From Gymnopus androsaceus JB14 (Eukaryota > Basidiomycota > Agaricomycetes > Agaricales > Omphalotaceae), in the NCBI GenBank assembly GCA_009733575.1, contig ML769523.1, positions 109,067 through 173,066 of the forward strand: 64,000 nt of DNA, given 5' to 3'. A program made the position numbers and the translations under genes. A model generated the notes under the pieces. It was not told the origin of the DNA and did no database searches. It saw nothing but the letters and a program-made list of their open reading frames with translations. This document shows, in pieces, positions 45,632-55,596 of the stretch (positions are counted from its first letter, which is position 1; each line of letters starts with the position of its first letter).

Positions 45632-47333
45632 AATAATTCGGCTATAGCCTGGTACTGCTTTCTCTGTATACCCTCTTGGGTACCAGGTTACTTCCGCTGT
45701 GTAACTTGCAGATTGATCCATGCTAAATGTCCAATGCTCTCTATGCTGATCAAAACTTAGGATAATTCTATTGAACGACCCCGTTGGTGTCAGACAACCT
45801 CAAACAACCCCTACTGATTTTGTCCTCCGAGCGCGTGTGTTCGTCGGGATTTGGTATCATTTCTTCCATGTCAATATCCCTTGTCCAAAGCTCCAGTCTG
45901 CTCAACACAATTCTCATTCCACTGTTGGATTCCTGAAGCAAGGATTTTTAGGGTTCAATGCGTCCGGTGCATGTGACTGATGTGTCGTATTTGAGTCGCG
46001 CACTGATGCAGCGTGTTATTTTGCCACTGATACACTGGCGCGTGACTTGCCCTCATATCCAAAATCCAATTGTGCTTGCAGTGACGACACAAATAGTACG
46101 ACCTACAAAGTACCTACTACATAAATAGGCCGTGGATATCCAGTATGTGTTTACTTGAAGGCAACCCAGTATGATACAGCTGCAGCCGCAGTAAGAAAGG
46201 GGAAGTGCTTGTATAAGAGTAAAGTCCAAAGTGGAAACACTTGTATCGCAAGTGACCTTAGTGTGACCCGCTGGGACTCCGGTGTGACGTCCGGAGTCTT
46301 GAAGGTTGTTCGGAAGAATAATCCCAAAAGTTATACCGATATCTTAACCACTGACAGGCCCCGGAATCTCCTACTGAACCCTGTCCAAAATAGCATACTT
46401 TAGGACCCGATTTTGGCAAAATCCTTGTCCAAATATAGCGTAATTTAGACCTTAGAACTTGAGTCCCTGTCCACGCTAGCGTATTTCAGATTGCTAAATA
46501 CTCAAACGCTGCTAGGCTCGCATAGTAGGATTTATCACTTACAAGTCTCTTCATACGATGAAACTTGGGCTACTCTTAGGAAGTTGGTCATCATACGATG
46601 TTGATACGACACATAAAGACCCATGTATTGATTGACCAGCTTGACTGGCTTGCCGGGTTGCCCACAAGCACGTACTATAAATAATGTACATGGAAACCGG
46701 ATTGCGGGAGAACCGAGATAAATTGCAGCTTGTCAATTGACCTGCTTTTTTTGGTTGACCAAGCCGAAACAAGACAAAACAAGCCGAAACCTGTTCAATC
46801 AAAACGTGGTTAGTTACGATGGATGTCAACCTCAAGTTCCACAGTGTGATGTTTGTCGGCTTCAGCAAGCTAGCATTGAATCATTAAAAGCTGTTTAATT
46901 GTAAATAATAGGCCACAGCTCACAAGTTTTGCAACACCATTTGAAACAATCTCAGTAGAGGCTCTATGTAACGTGAGAAAGAAATAAATGTTTAGGCTGA
47001 GATCTCGCAACACAGAAGCTACAGGCTATCTGGATTCTGGATGGACTCAGACTCTCTTGGAGCAAGTAGCTATGTAAGTAAAACTTTGCCGAGGACCAGA
47101 CACAGTCCACAAATATCGTTGCAACACATGAACTAGTACTACTTACTAATTCTCCACAACTCGGCACCACATCGCGATATTGTGATCAAAGAATGCCTCT
47201 TTGATCATGAAACCGCGATTTAGTGCAAGATGGTACGGTTGCGGTGATATTCCCTACAGGAAACCCATTGCTAACTCGCAATGTATTAATTCATGCACTA
47301 CACCTTACATACAAAAAGTACATCTGTAAATAC
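45540..47333 (+). repeat. Arm A of a large palindrome
   Basis: About 1.79 kb matches, inverted, 48429-50235. The inner 900 bp is almost identical; even a 105-codon non-coding frame (46551-46868 minus, 48893-49210 plus) reads the same in both. Differences by eye are mostly single-base indels. The arm includes part of the composite repeat, the TIR element at 45760, and at its inner end the last 29 bp of the secreted-protein gene's coding sequence. Weaker similarity continues outward to about 45380. Confidence 0.9.
45760..46324. mobile_element. MULE-like non-autonomous element, 565 bp, 9-bp TSD (arm A)
   Basis: Ends GGATAATTCTATTGAACGAC (45760) and GGAAGAATAATCC (to 46324) are inverted repeats of the family at 1472. 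TSD CAAAACTTA (45751-45759) and CAAAAGTTA (46325-46333), eight of nine bases matching; the intact repeat unit at 35060 has CGAAACTTG at that site. No coding domain. The inverted duplicate is at 49439-50006. Confidence 0.8.
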
Positions 47334-48115
47334 TTTTTGGCATCTTTTCCATGTCGGGTATTTTCTCGCCAGTATCTTTCTGAAACGATGTTAAATGGAT
47401 GATGGATTCATTCGTTGATAAGCTGCACATACCTCGACACCGTCCGCAAACTCCTTAGCCTTTTTCAAGGCCAAAGCTTGATTAGCCGGGTCGGTTTGCA
47501 TATTCCGATGGCCTTTGCTAATGGGATGGGTCGCATCATTGCCAGAAAGAATCTCTTCGACATTGGCGGCTTCTTTTCTTCCAGCCTGTGGATGGTCAGT
47601 GTTTGTTCATTATGTAGTTCCAAAGATTTTTATTACCCCACGATTTTGCCCAGAAGGCTCTGGTACAGTCTGGTCTTCATGTTTATGCTTTGTGTCTGTC
47701 GAAAGCTGGCTCACTCTGTACTCATTGTTAAACACATTAAATATATCAAAAAGAAATAATTTTACTTACCCAACACCAGCCTGGGCCAATTTTGCTTCAT
47801 GAAAATCTTTCGACAGGATGTGTCCTGTGGAACTTGCATGAGTGGACGGATTTATCATAGTGTAATGACTCCTTACCGGCATCGCTTCCTTGTCCCGTCT
47901 CTGGTGCGCCGACATTCTAAAGTTGATAGTTAGCAATAATGCGGGTAAGTCACTCATTGACTCACTGCCGCCGCATGTTTCCTAGCATTTCCAGAATCAT
48001 AAGGAAGTGACTCGTCCATGCGGCTTTCCAAAACTGTCGTGTCAACAGGCATGGAGAGAACACCGCTGACGAACAGTGCTACTGTAGTGTTCAAAATCAG
48101 AGACGACCAGCGCAT
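47305..48115 (-). CDS. Small predicted secreted protein, six exons, in the loop of a palindrome
   Basis: Exons 48115-47966, 47916-47877, 47824-47770, 47715-47637, 47585-47433 and 47379-47305 give 183 residues. All five introns are 49-54 bp, GT-AG, and every junction keeps the frame, which is strong evidence for a real gene. The N-terminus has a signal-peptide pattern (basic MRW, hydrophobic core LILNTTVALFVSGVL, then SMPV), so the protein is probably secreted; the mature part of about 160 aa is hydrophilic and Lys/Asp/Glu-rich, with two Cys only at the extreme C-terminus (YRCTFCM). No membrane segment after the signal. I recognise no family. A TATAAAGG lies 82-89 bp upstream of the ATG. The last 29 coding bases lie in palindrome arm A. 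Confidence 0.8.
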
Positions 48116-48196
48116 GATATTGATGGATGAGAAGTAGAATCTTAGAAGGTTTGTAGTGGGAGGCCAGCTCTACTCTATCGGAACACTTGTTAGTGG

Positions 48197-48204
48197 CCTT
48201 TATA
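48197..48204 (-). promoter_or_regulatory. TATA box of the secreted-protein gene
   Basis: TATAAAGG on the minus strand, 82 bp before the start codon at 48115, a normal core-promoter distance for a fungal gene. Further upstream (48300-48365) are three loose repeats of TTCTCGG(G/A)ATGTAAT(C/T)(T/C)GG. Confidence 0.65.
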
Positions 48205-48428
48205 CTGTCCCATTTCATCAAATCGATTTTTTTTGAACTTTTTTGTGATCAATTTTAATCAAGTATCAAACTGACATGCTCACCCTCTACTGCTCTTGGT
48301 TTAGACTCTGGAGTTCTCGGGATGTAATCTGGTGTTCTCGGAATGTAATTCGGTGATTTCGGGTGTAGATTATGTTGTTACTGACTTGAGTCTCGCACTT
48401 GATCACTTCCCCTAGTGCGGCAGTGGCT

Positions 48429-50235
48429 GTATTTACAGATGTACTTTTTGTATGTAAGCTGTACTGCATGAATTAATGCATTGCGAGTTAGCAATGGGTT
48501 TCCTGTAGGGAATATCACCGCAACCGTACCATCTTGCACTAAATCGCGGTTTCATGATCAAAGAGGCATTCTTTGATCACAATATCGCGATGTGGTGCCG
48601 AGTTGTGGAGAATTAGTAAGTAGTACTAGTTCATGTGTTGCAACGATATTGTGGACTGTGTCTGGTCCTCGGCAAAGTTTTACTTACATAGCTACTTGCT
48701 CCAAGAGAGTCTGAGTCCATCCAGAATCCAGATAGCCTGTAGCTTCTGTGTTGCGAGATCTCAGCCTAAACATTTATTTCTTTCTCACGTTACATAGAGC
48801 CTCTACTGAGATTGTTTCAAATGGTGTTGCAAAACTTGTGAGCTGTGGCCTATTATTTACAATTAAACAGCTTTTAATGATTCAATGCTAGCTTGCTGAA
48901 GCCGACAAACATCACACTGTGGAACTTGAGGTTGACATCCATCGTAACTAACCACGTTTTGATTGAACAGGTTTCGGCTTGTTTTGTCTTGTTTCGGCTT
49001 GGTCAACCCAAAAAAGCAGGTCAATTGACAAGCTGCAATTTATCTCGGTTCTCCCGCAATCCGGTTTCCATGTACATTATTTATAGTACGTGCTTGTGGG
49101 CAACCCGGCAAGCCAGTCAAGCTGGTCAATCAATACATGGGTCTTTATGTGTCGTATCAACATCGTATGATGACCAACTTCCTAAGAGTAGCCCAAGTTT
49201 CATCGTATGAAGAGACTTGTAAGTGATAAATCCTACTATGCGAGCCTAGCAGCGTTTGAGTATTTAGCAATCTGAAATACGCTAGCGTGGACAGGGACTC
49301 AAGTTCTAAGGTCTAAATTACGCTATATTTGGACAAGGATTTTGCCAAAATCGGGGTCCTAAAGGTATGCTATTTTGGACAGGGTTCAGTAGGAGATTCC
49401 GGGGCCTGTCAGTGGTTAAGATATCGGTATAACTTTTGGGATTATTCTTCCGAACAACCTTCAAGACTCCGGACGTCACACCGGAGTCCCAGCGGGTCAC
49501 ACTAAGGTCACTTGCGATACAAGTGTTTCCACTTTGGACTTTACTCTTATACAAGCACTTCCCCTTTCTTACTGCGGCTGCAGCTGTATCATACTGGGTT
49601 GCCTTCAAGTAAACACATACTGGATATCCACGGCCTATTTATGTAGTAGGTACTTTGTAGGTCGTACTAATTTGTGTCGTCACTGCAAGCACAATTGGAT
49701 TTTGGATATGGAGGGCAAGTCACGCGCCAGTGTATCAGTGGCAAAATAACAACGCTGCATCAGTGCGCGGACCAAATACGACACATCAGTCACATGCACC
49801 GGACGCATTGAACCCTAAAAATCCTTGCTTCAGGAATCCAACAGTGGAATGGAATTGTGTTAGACAGACTGGAGCTTTGGACAAGGGATTATTGACATGG
49901 AAGAAATGATACCAAATCCCGACGAACACACGCGCTCGGAGGACAAAATCAGTAGGTTGTTTGAGGTTTGTCTGACACCAACGGGGTCGTTCAAATAGAA
50001 TTATCCCTAAGTTTTGATCAGCATAGAAGAGCATTGGACATTTAGCATGGATCAATCTCAAGTTACACAGCGGAAGATAACCTGGTACCCAAGAGGTATA
50101 CAGAGAAAGCAGTACCAGGCTATAGCCGAATTATATATGTCACCATAATTTCACCAAATTTTCCGGGCTTTAACTTGAAATTCAACTTCTTAGTTCTAAT
50201 TCTTAAACTTCAAATTGAATGATTTCAACTATAAC
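48429..50235 (-). repeat. Arm B of the large palindrome
   Basis: Inverted copy of 45540-47333. Its inner end (48429-48460) is a second copy of the last 29 coding bases and 3' flank of the secreted-protein gene, now lying upstream of that gene's promoter and pointing toward it. Weak similarity goes on to about 50385 and then stops. Confidence 0.9.
49439..50006. mobile_element. MULE-like element in arm B (inverted duplicate of 45760-46324)
   Basis: Same TIRs; TSD-equivalent bases TAACTTTTG (49430-49438) and TAAGTTTTG (50008-50016) match the inverted TSD of arm A, so this copy arose with the arm, not by its own transposition. An extra C lies at its right edge. Confidence 0.8.
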
Positions 50236-50385
50236 TTTTCAACTTTTATAGTCAAGAACTATCAAAACTATTCTTCTAACCATATATAATTTCAAAGGCA
50301 ACCTTCACGCTTTAACTCAGGGTAGCAATCTTTAAATACACTAATGAAATCAGTTCCATCCGGTTTGCATATATCAAACCATAAC

Positions 50386-51257
50386 GGAGTGTACCTAAGT
50401 CAGGTTGTTTTCCAGTGCTGGACAACCAGCCCTGTAAACGTGATTTTGGCGATGCGAATGGTATGCTCAACGTTCGATGTGTCCTTCCTCCGCACAAACA
50501 GAAGACTGCTGCTCACAACTACACCTTTGAAAAAGTTAGGATCCGGAAAATTTAGTGCTACTAAGAAGCAGACACCCAAGTCCCAGGGAGGGATGCTAAA
50601 GCAGGCTGCACCTGCTAATCATTGAAGGAGTACCAGAGTCCACTGACTCAGTTCAGAAAGCCGCATAGTATCTTGCATAATAGTACTATCAAGTGGTTTG
50701 GGAATATATTATTCTGGAGGTTTGATTCTCAAGTGGTGCATGGGAGATAAAAGATTAGTTGAAACTTAAAGTTGAATGACTCAGATGACTGCTGATGATG
50801 CTCCAGAGTTAGTAATAAATAAGCGCTCACCGTGAATCTTGTATAATTTCCTTTGTTACGAGTGCATGAATGAAATGGATGCCGAGTTATCGTTTTCAGG
50901 ATTTCGTGCCTGATCCCTGTCCATCCACACCTCCGAAGGCTACCTAAGTGAATTTTGGTGCATCAAGTTGCATAAATTATGAACATATTCAGTTTTTATC
51001 AAGGGACATGGATAATAGGACTAATATTGACTAACTTTGAATAATCTGCATAACATGAACAAATTGTCAAATTTCATGCATTTTTGACTACTTTTGCATA
51101 TTTCTAGCATTATTTGCATATTATGGTTTTCCTGATGTTATGCCATCCTTAGCGCCACTGCGTGGCAATCCCCGACAGCTCAATGTTCAGTCCTACAAAA
51201 TATCAGACCATCATTCTTGAGTCACTCCAGTCCTAGTGATTGATTTCACTGCAACCA
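50386..51257. other. No convincing gene
   Basis: One frame (50344-50625 plus, 93 codons) has a basic C-terminal half (KKLGSGKFSATKKQTPKSQG) but starts inside repeat sequence and has no recognisable domain. The rest is AT-rich. Confidence 0.4.
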
Positions 51258-51442
51258 CATCAGCAAAACCTGTATTTTTGCTGGAGGTCTCCAGAGATCT
51301 CTGGAGCTTAACAGCTGTCAAAAAAAACTGTCAATTTTCTCCAGAGATCTCCACAGGTCTCTGGAATAGGGTACCTTTCTCCAGAGATGTCCCAAATGAT
51401 GGAAATGGGTTTTCTCCAGCAAAAATACTGGTTTTGCTGATG
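51258..51442. mobile_element. 185-bp MITE of the CATCAGCAAA family
   Basis: About 29-bp near-perfect TIRs: CATCAGCAAAACCTGTATTT at the left and AAATACTGGTTTTGCTGATG at the right, extending inward to GCTGGAG/CTCCAGC. The interior repeats CTCCAGAGATCTC three times, itself partly palindromic. CA flanks both sides and could be a 2-bp TSD. Confidence 0.75.
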
Positions 51443-52841
51443 CATCTCAAATCAAAACTGCAAAGAATGCCTCCTTGAAAGCCACAGCATTTCCGCGAGA
51501 TCGTTCGCCAATTTGTTGGGACTCGTTGCAGCGAATTGTAAAAGATTCAACAAATAGGGAACATAATGATGAACCTCCCTCGCAAGTCGCCCATACCGCG
51601 GGGCAATACAAGTTCATAATTGCAAACATGCAAGGCGTCTCTTAATGAGCTCCCGTACTGCTGGATTTTGCAATTTCCATGCAAGGGGGTTCAAAGAATT
51701 TAGCCCCCAATCGGGCCTAGGTTAGTTAGTCCAGGCACCAGGCTGGGAAAAAAATTTTTACACCCCCACACAGGCCGGTTTTTGCCCTATTTTGGCCATC
51801 TTCAAAGTTGCAAAGGATTCGCAAAGGCTGTAGCCTCTTCAAAATGTGTAATTTAGCTCTAAGAATGAAAATTTACCTTTTCTTAACCTTTTCACACCAA
51901 GATTCCCGTTTTAATACTAAACATTTTACTTTCAGAATCCGGAAAACATTTCAGTTGATGCAGATGAATACATTCTCTTGACATTCTCTGCCCACAATTT
52001 CAGCAAAGGTTTAAAGCCAATAAATCAATACCACAGGCAGCACAAGCCTCCAACAACTCGTAAAACCGCTTGTGCCTATGTGACAGCCGACAGTAGGAGG
52101 CACGCTGTAAGAGGCATGCTTAGCTTATCATGATATACCATATATAGGCGTGGGAATGATTAAATAGTTAGTTAGTCCAAGGCCAGACCCCGGAAAAAAA
52201 AATCAACATCCGGTCCTTTTGTAAAAATTTTGAACCCCCTTGCTTCCATGTCTCTTTAGATATCCTTGGCCCCCGAGTGAAATTTTCCCATATTCTGATA
52301 CACAGAGGGCACGAACACAGATACAGTACAAAGACATGAATTTTGAAGCAATGAGCCATAATTATTCAATTAATACGGCTAGGCAGACATTCATTACATT
52401 GTATTCAGAATGTTGTGAAAGATAATGATATAATTCACCGAGAACCAGCGAAAATACTAATTTGACTCTGTTAGTTCAGCTTTAGGGGCTTTTTCAGGGA
52501 GAAATTGCCTCAGTTCAATCATTGTTCAAGAACTTGGCTGGATTCTTAAGAAGTGCATGAGGGGATATAATCTGGGAAATTTTTGACTCAGTCATGTCCA
52601 TACTACAGGAATGATTGAAACATACATAATCACAGAAAGCAAGGATGTCCAAAGGCAGTGTTAATAAACATGCCATTTTGGCACACCAGGTTTACGCAGG
52701 ATAATGATTCAAAGCGAAAATGTTGTTTCATCCAAATTTCATTGCCTGTATATGAATGGGAGTAAGCACAACGTGATTGAGGCAAGAGGACAAGAGATGG
52801 GAAATAAATGAACCACTGGTCAACTGCACATCAAATTAGGG
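51443..52841. other. No gene; one likely old TIR element
   Basis: GCAAGGGGGTTCAAAGAATTT (about 51683) and AAATTTTGAACCCCCTTGC (about 52224-52242) form an inverted pair about 560 bp apart. GTTAGTTAGTCCA occurs just inside each end in the same direction (51721, 52166). No coding domain. Confidence 0.5.
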
Positions 52842-53301
52842 AAACAGGAAGGATCATTCTATTTGACAACCCCCTTGCTTGACAGCAACCCCCCTTAATG
52901 GACAACCCTCTGGAAGTGCTATTCAGCAACCCTGTCACACATTTTGAAGTGTGACTTTGCTTTTTGTTTTTTTCAAATATTTATATCCTTGCTTAATTTT
53001 TAATAGTGAGAATTACTACTGCCTATTCACATTCTGCCACTACTATTGTGGTACTAGATGGCATTGGGTACCTGAGCCTTACATTTCAAGTCCTTTCATG
53101 GTTATGTATCATTTTGACTAGAGTTCACCCATAGTGATGCATTACAGCTTGGACATGCCAGTACACTGCTTCAGATTAGACAACCAAAGTGGAATTTCAT
53201 TGGTTCACTGGGGCTGACAATACATTGAGATCATAGAAATTGTGAAATTCACATCCTGCTTCATGTGTAATGTCAACTCCCACCCAAGACAACATGGCAT
53301 A

Positions 53302-54362
53302 CTGTATTGTGGATAATTCTAATCAGAAACCCCAATAAAGCCAGAAACCCCAGACTTCCTGAGAAACCGTTGGGAAAGAATGCAAGAGGGTAGATTTCTC
53401 CGGACGGCCAGCCGGAGAGATAACGGGTTAGGCATGTGATTGCGAAATAAGATATGCACGGGGCGCTGCTTACACAGAAACAACATCCGTTTCTGCTCTG
53501 ACCGACTCATTGCTCCTCTGACTGACTCCTGCCAATGCCGTGAAACCTAAGAGCACCGATATACAGTATCTGTTTGTATGGTGAGACATTCTTCCCATGG
53601 GCTAGCAATATTGTACTGACAGCATTACCAGTAAAATTATTTTTATCCAAGTAAGCGAGGCTCCATGAGCTCAAGTGAGGTCTCCGTCCCTGGTGCCACC
53701 TTCGAGATTGAAGAATCTACTGTACAAGTCAGCCACTAGATCTAGTTTGCTGAAAATCATACAATCAATGTATGACTGATGTACGACCGATGTAATTCAG
53801 CACCACTCTTCATGCTCCAGCTCATCTTTGTAGCTGGGGTTGCTTAGGCTGACATTCGGTAGTATGCCTGGCCACGAAAACTTGTGGGTCTCAAACACTA
53901 TCGCCAATTTAGTTGCAGAGGAATGGAGAGGGCGCGCCACTACTCCGATTGGGTGTCACTGTTGGTTACTGTTTCTGGGCTGGCTTTCGGAAACGAGCTG
54001 CTATATATTTTCTTTGCTTATCTCCGTGCCTTCCGGTGAGCTTCCGGGGGCCGGTAAGGTTTCTCAGTAGTGATTTCGGAAAGTCAAGGGTTTCTGGCCT
54101 TATTGGGGTTTCTGATTAGAATTATCCCTGTATTGTTTTGAATTTAGGTTCAGTAATGTGTAATGTGGGGTACTGAACTGGAGTAAGTAATTTCTATCTT
54201 CTTATAGGCCTAATTTGGTGGCCAACTACACTGGCCACTATAAATTGAACTGAGTTTAAGTTCATGATGCCACCTGGCGGTGGCTGAACTCTGAACTGAA
54301 TTATGAATAGGTTGAAGGTGTAATGTGTAACACTTAGTGAACTTAAATTTGAAACTATACAA
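53302..54362. mobile_element. TA-site MITE, decayed relative of 44500-45087, split by a later insertion
   Basis: Terminal CTGTATTGT...TTTGAATTTAGGTTCAG and AACTTAAATTTGAAACTATACAA form the TIR, with TA at both sides (53300-53301, 54363-54364). The interior (GGCCAACTACACTGGCCAC, CACCTGGCGGTGGCTGAAC) matches the inverted interior of 44500-45087. Many CG sites of that copy are TG or CA here, for example TTACGCGTTACG against TAATGTGTAATG. Confidence 0.75.
53311..54127. mobile_element. Inner MULE-like element, 817 bp, 9-bp TSD
   Basis: TIR of about 40 bp: GGATAATTCTAATCAGAAAC at 53311, with the inverted copy ending at 54127 (GTTTCTGATTAGAATTATCC). Perfect 9-bp TSD CTGTATTGT (53302-53310, 54128-54136), which is the first 9 bases of the MITE it entered. 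It is CpG-rich compared with its host, fitting a later arrival. No coding domain. Confidence 0.9.
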
Positions 54363-55071
54363 TACTTACTTATAGGGTTCTAACTTCGAAAATTTGCCTT
54401 ACTGGACCACTAAGTAATAGTCCTCAACCCCTGCCAGAATGTACTCCTCTGATATACTTAATCTACTGTTTGGGCACTTACAAAGCTGCTGCCCTCACTG
54501 CTTGTGGTCATTTCCCCCTCTTCATTCTGAAGGAAATCAACAAGTCACAACAACAGATTTTATGAAATACTCCATTTTTAATTATTTGGCATATTTGTGA
54601 TCTGTGACCATTTGTGACAACAACTGGGTTGCTAAATAAGCAAAGGGTTGTTTCATGGCAAGGGGGTTGTCAAATAGAATAATCCAAACAGGAATCTCAG
54701 TGAAAAGCAACACATCTCTTCAGTGTGTTATCAGAGTTATATTCCTAAACAGGAAGTAGCAGCAGTAAGTCCACACAGGACTTAGTAGTAGTGATCACAC
54801 AGATCAATGGGGGACAATGATGTTGTTACAGGGTATAGTACCTAAGCTTATATACAGTCCTAAGTACAAATGATATATTGGGCAGGTGGCTACTGCATGA
54901 ATACTAGTGGCTACTGTCCATATGGTAAAGTGGGTACTACAAGAGAGCAAGTGGATATGGCTAGAGACTGAGTGGAGTCTGCAAGATGATAACAGTGGAG
55001 TGCATGGGATGGTGATACAAACAAGTGGGGACTACGAGAAAGTGTTCCATGTATAGTTCAATAAGATATAT

Positions 55072-55581
55072 TTACCTTTGATATTCCAACACTCCCCTTA
55101 AAACCTTTGCTAATCCCATGGATGCTGCAAAGTGTTTGGCTTTTATCAAAGGTAAGGCTTTGGTGAAGATGTCTGCCATCATGTTTTTGGTAGGGCAGTA
55201 AGTAAGATGAATTTTACCTTCCTCAATGATGTAGGGGATGAAGTGGTATTGGATATCAATGTGTTTGGTGCTGGCATTAAAATGATCATCCTTCGCCAAT
55301 GCAATGGCAGACTGATTGTCTGACATGATAGGGATTGCATGAGTAATGGGACCAAAGATTTCCAATAAAAGGTTCCTAAGCCAGATTGATTCCTTTGCCG
55401 CATGGCTCAAGGCAATATACTTGGCTTCCATGGTGGATAAAGAAATGGTATCCTGTCGTTTTGACAACCAAGATACTGCTCCGCCATTCAACATAAAAAT
55501 GTACCCGGAAATAGCATGTTGGTCCTCTTGGGACATACCATCCGCATCCATGTAGCCTTGGACTGTTTCCTGGTTGCTCAT
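55072..55581 (-). pseudogene. Copia RNase H domain
   Basis: 169 open codons with the copia RNase H pattern: GYMDADG (Asp), LSTMEAKYIALSHAAKESIW (Glu), MSDNQSAIAL (Asp), STKHIDIQYHFI and the end KNMMADIFTKAL. The enzyme degrades the RNA strand during reverse transcription. It is out of frame with the RT part (change near 55600) and its stop falls just inside the 3' LTR. Confidence 0.8.
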
Positions 55582-55596
55582 ACTGAGCCAAAAGTC

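Larger units (their letters stand above)
44310..46430. repeat. Composite repeat unit, copy 2, interrupted by two TIR elements
   Basis: Compared with the intact unit at 34862-35180, this copy is broken at 44384-45631 (TTCAAC-rich element) and 45760-46324 (MULE-like element); removing both restores a collinear unit ending in GATTTTGGCAAAATCCTTG at 46430. The part from about 45540 rightwards also belongs to palindrome arm A. Confidence 0.75.
52851..54685. mobile_element. Outer MULE-like element of a three-level nest, 9-bp TSD
   Basis: TIR of 28 bp, GGATCATTCTATTTGACAAC at 52851, inverted at the right end GTCAAATAGAATAATCC (to 54685). Perfect 9-bp TSD AAACAGGAA (52842-52850, 54686-54694). It contains a TA-site MITE (53302-54362), itself split by a second member of the MULE-like family (53311-54127). 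Without these it would be about 770 bp. No transposase. Confidence 0.9.

Noticed and set aside
46551..49210. Two identical 105-aa frames (46551-46868 minus, 48893-49210 plus) as a duplicated gene
   Set aside because: They are the same stretch of the palindrome arms, have no domain, and contain chance-like composition; identity reflects arm duplication, not coding constraint.
45760..50006. The whole palindrome as one MULE-like transposon with 1.6-kb TIRs and the secreted gene as cargo
   Set aside because: The inverted similarity runs past both proposed ends into the flanks, and each arm holds a complete small element with its own 9-bp TSD, so 45760 and 50006 are not the ends of one unit.
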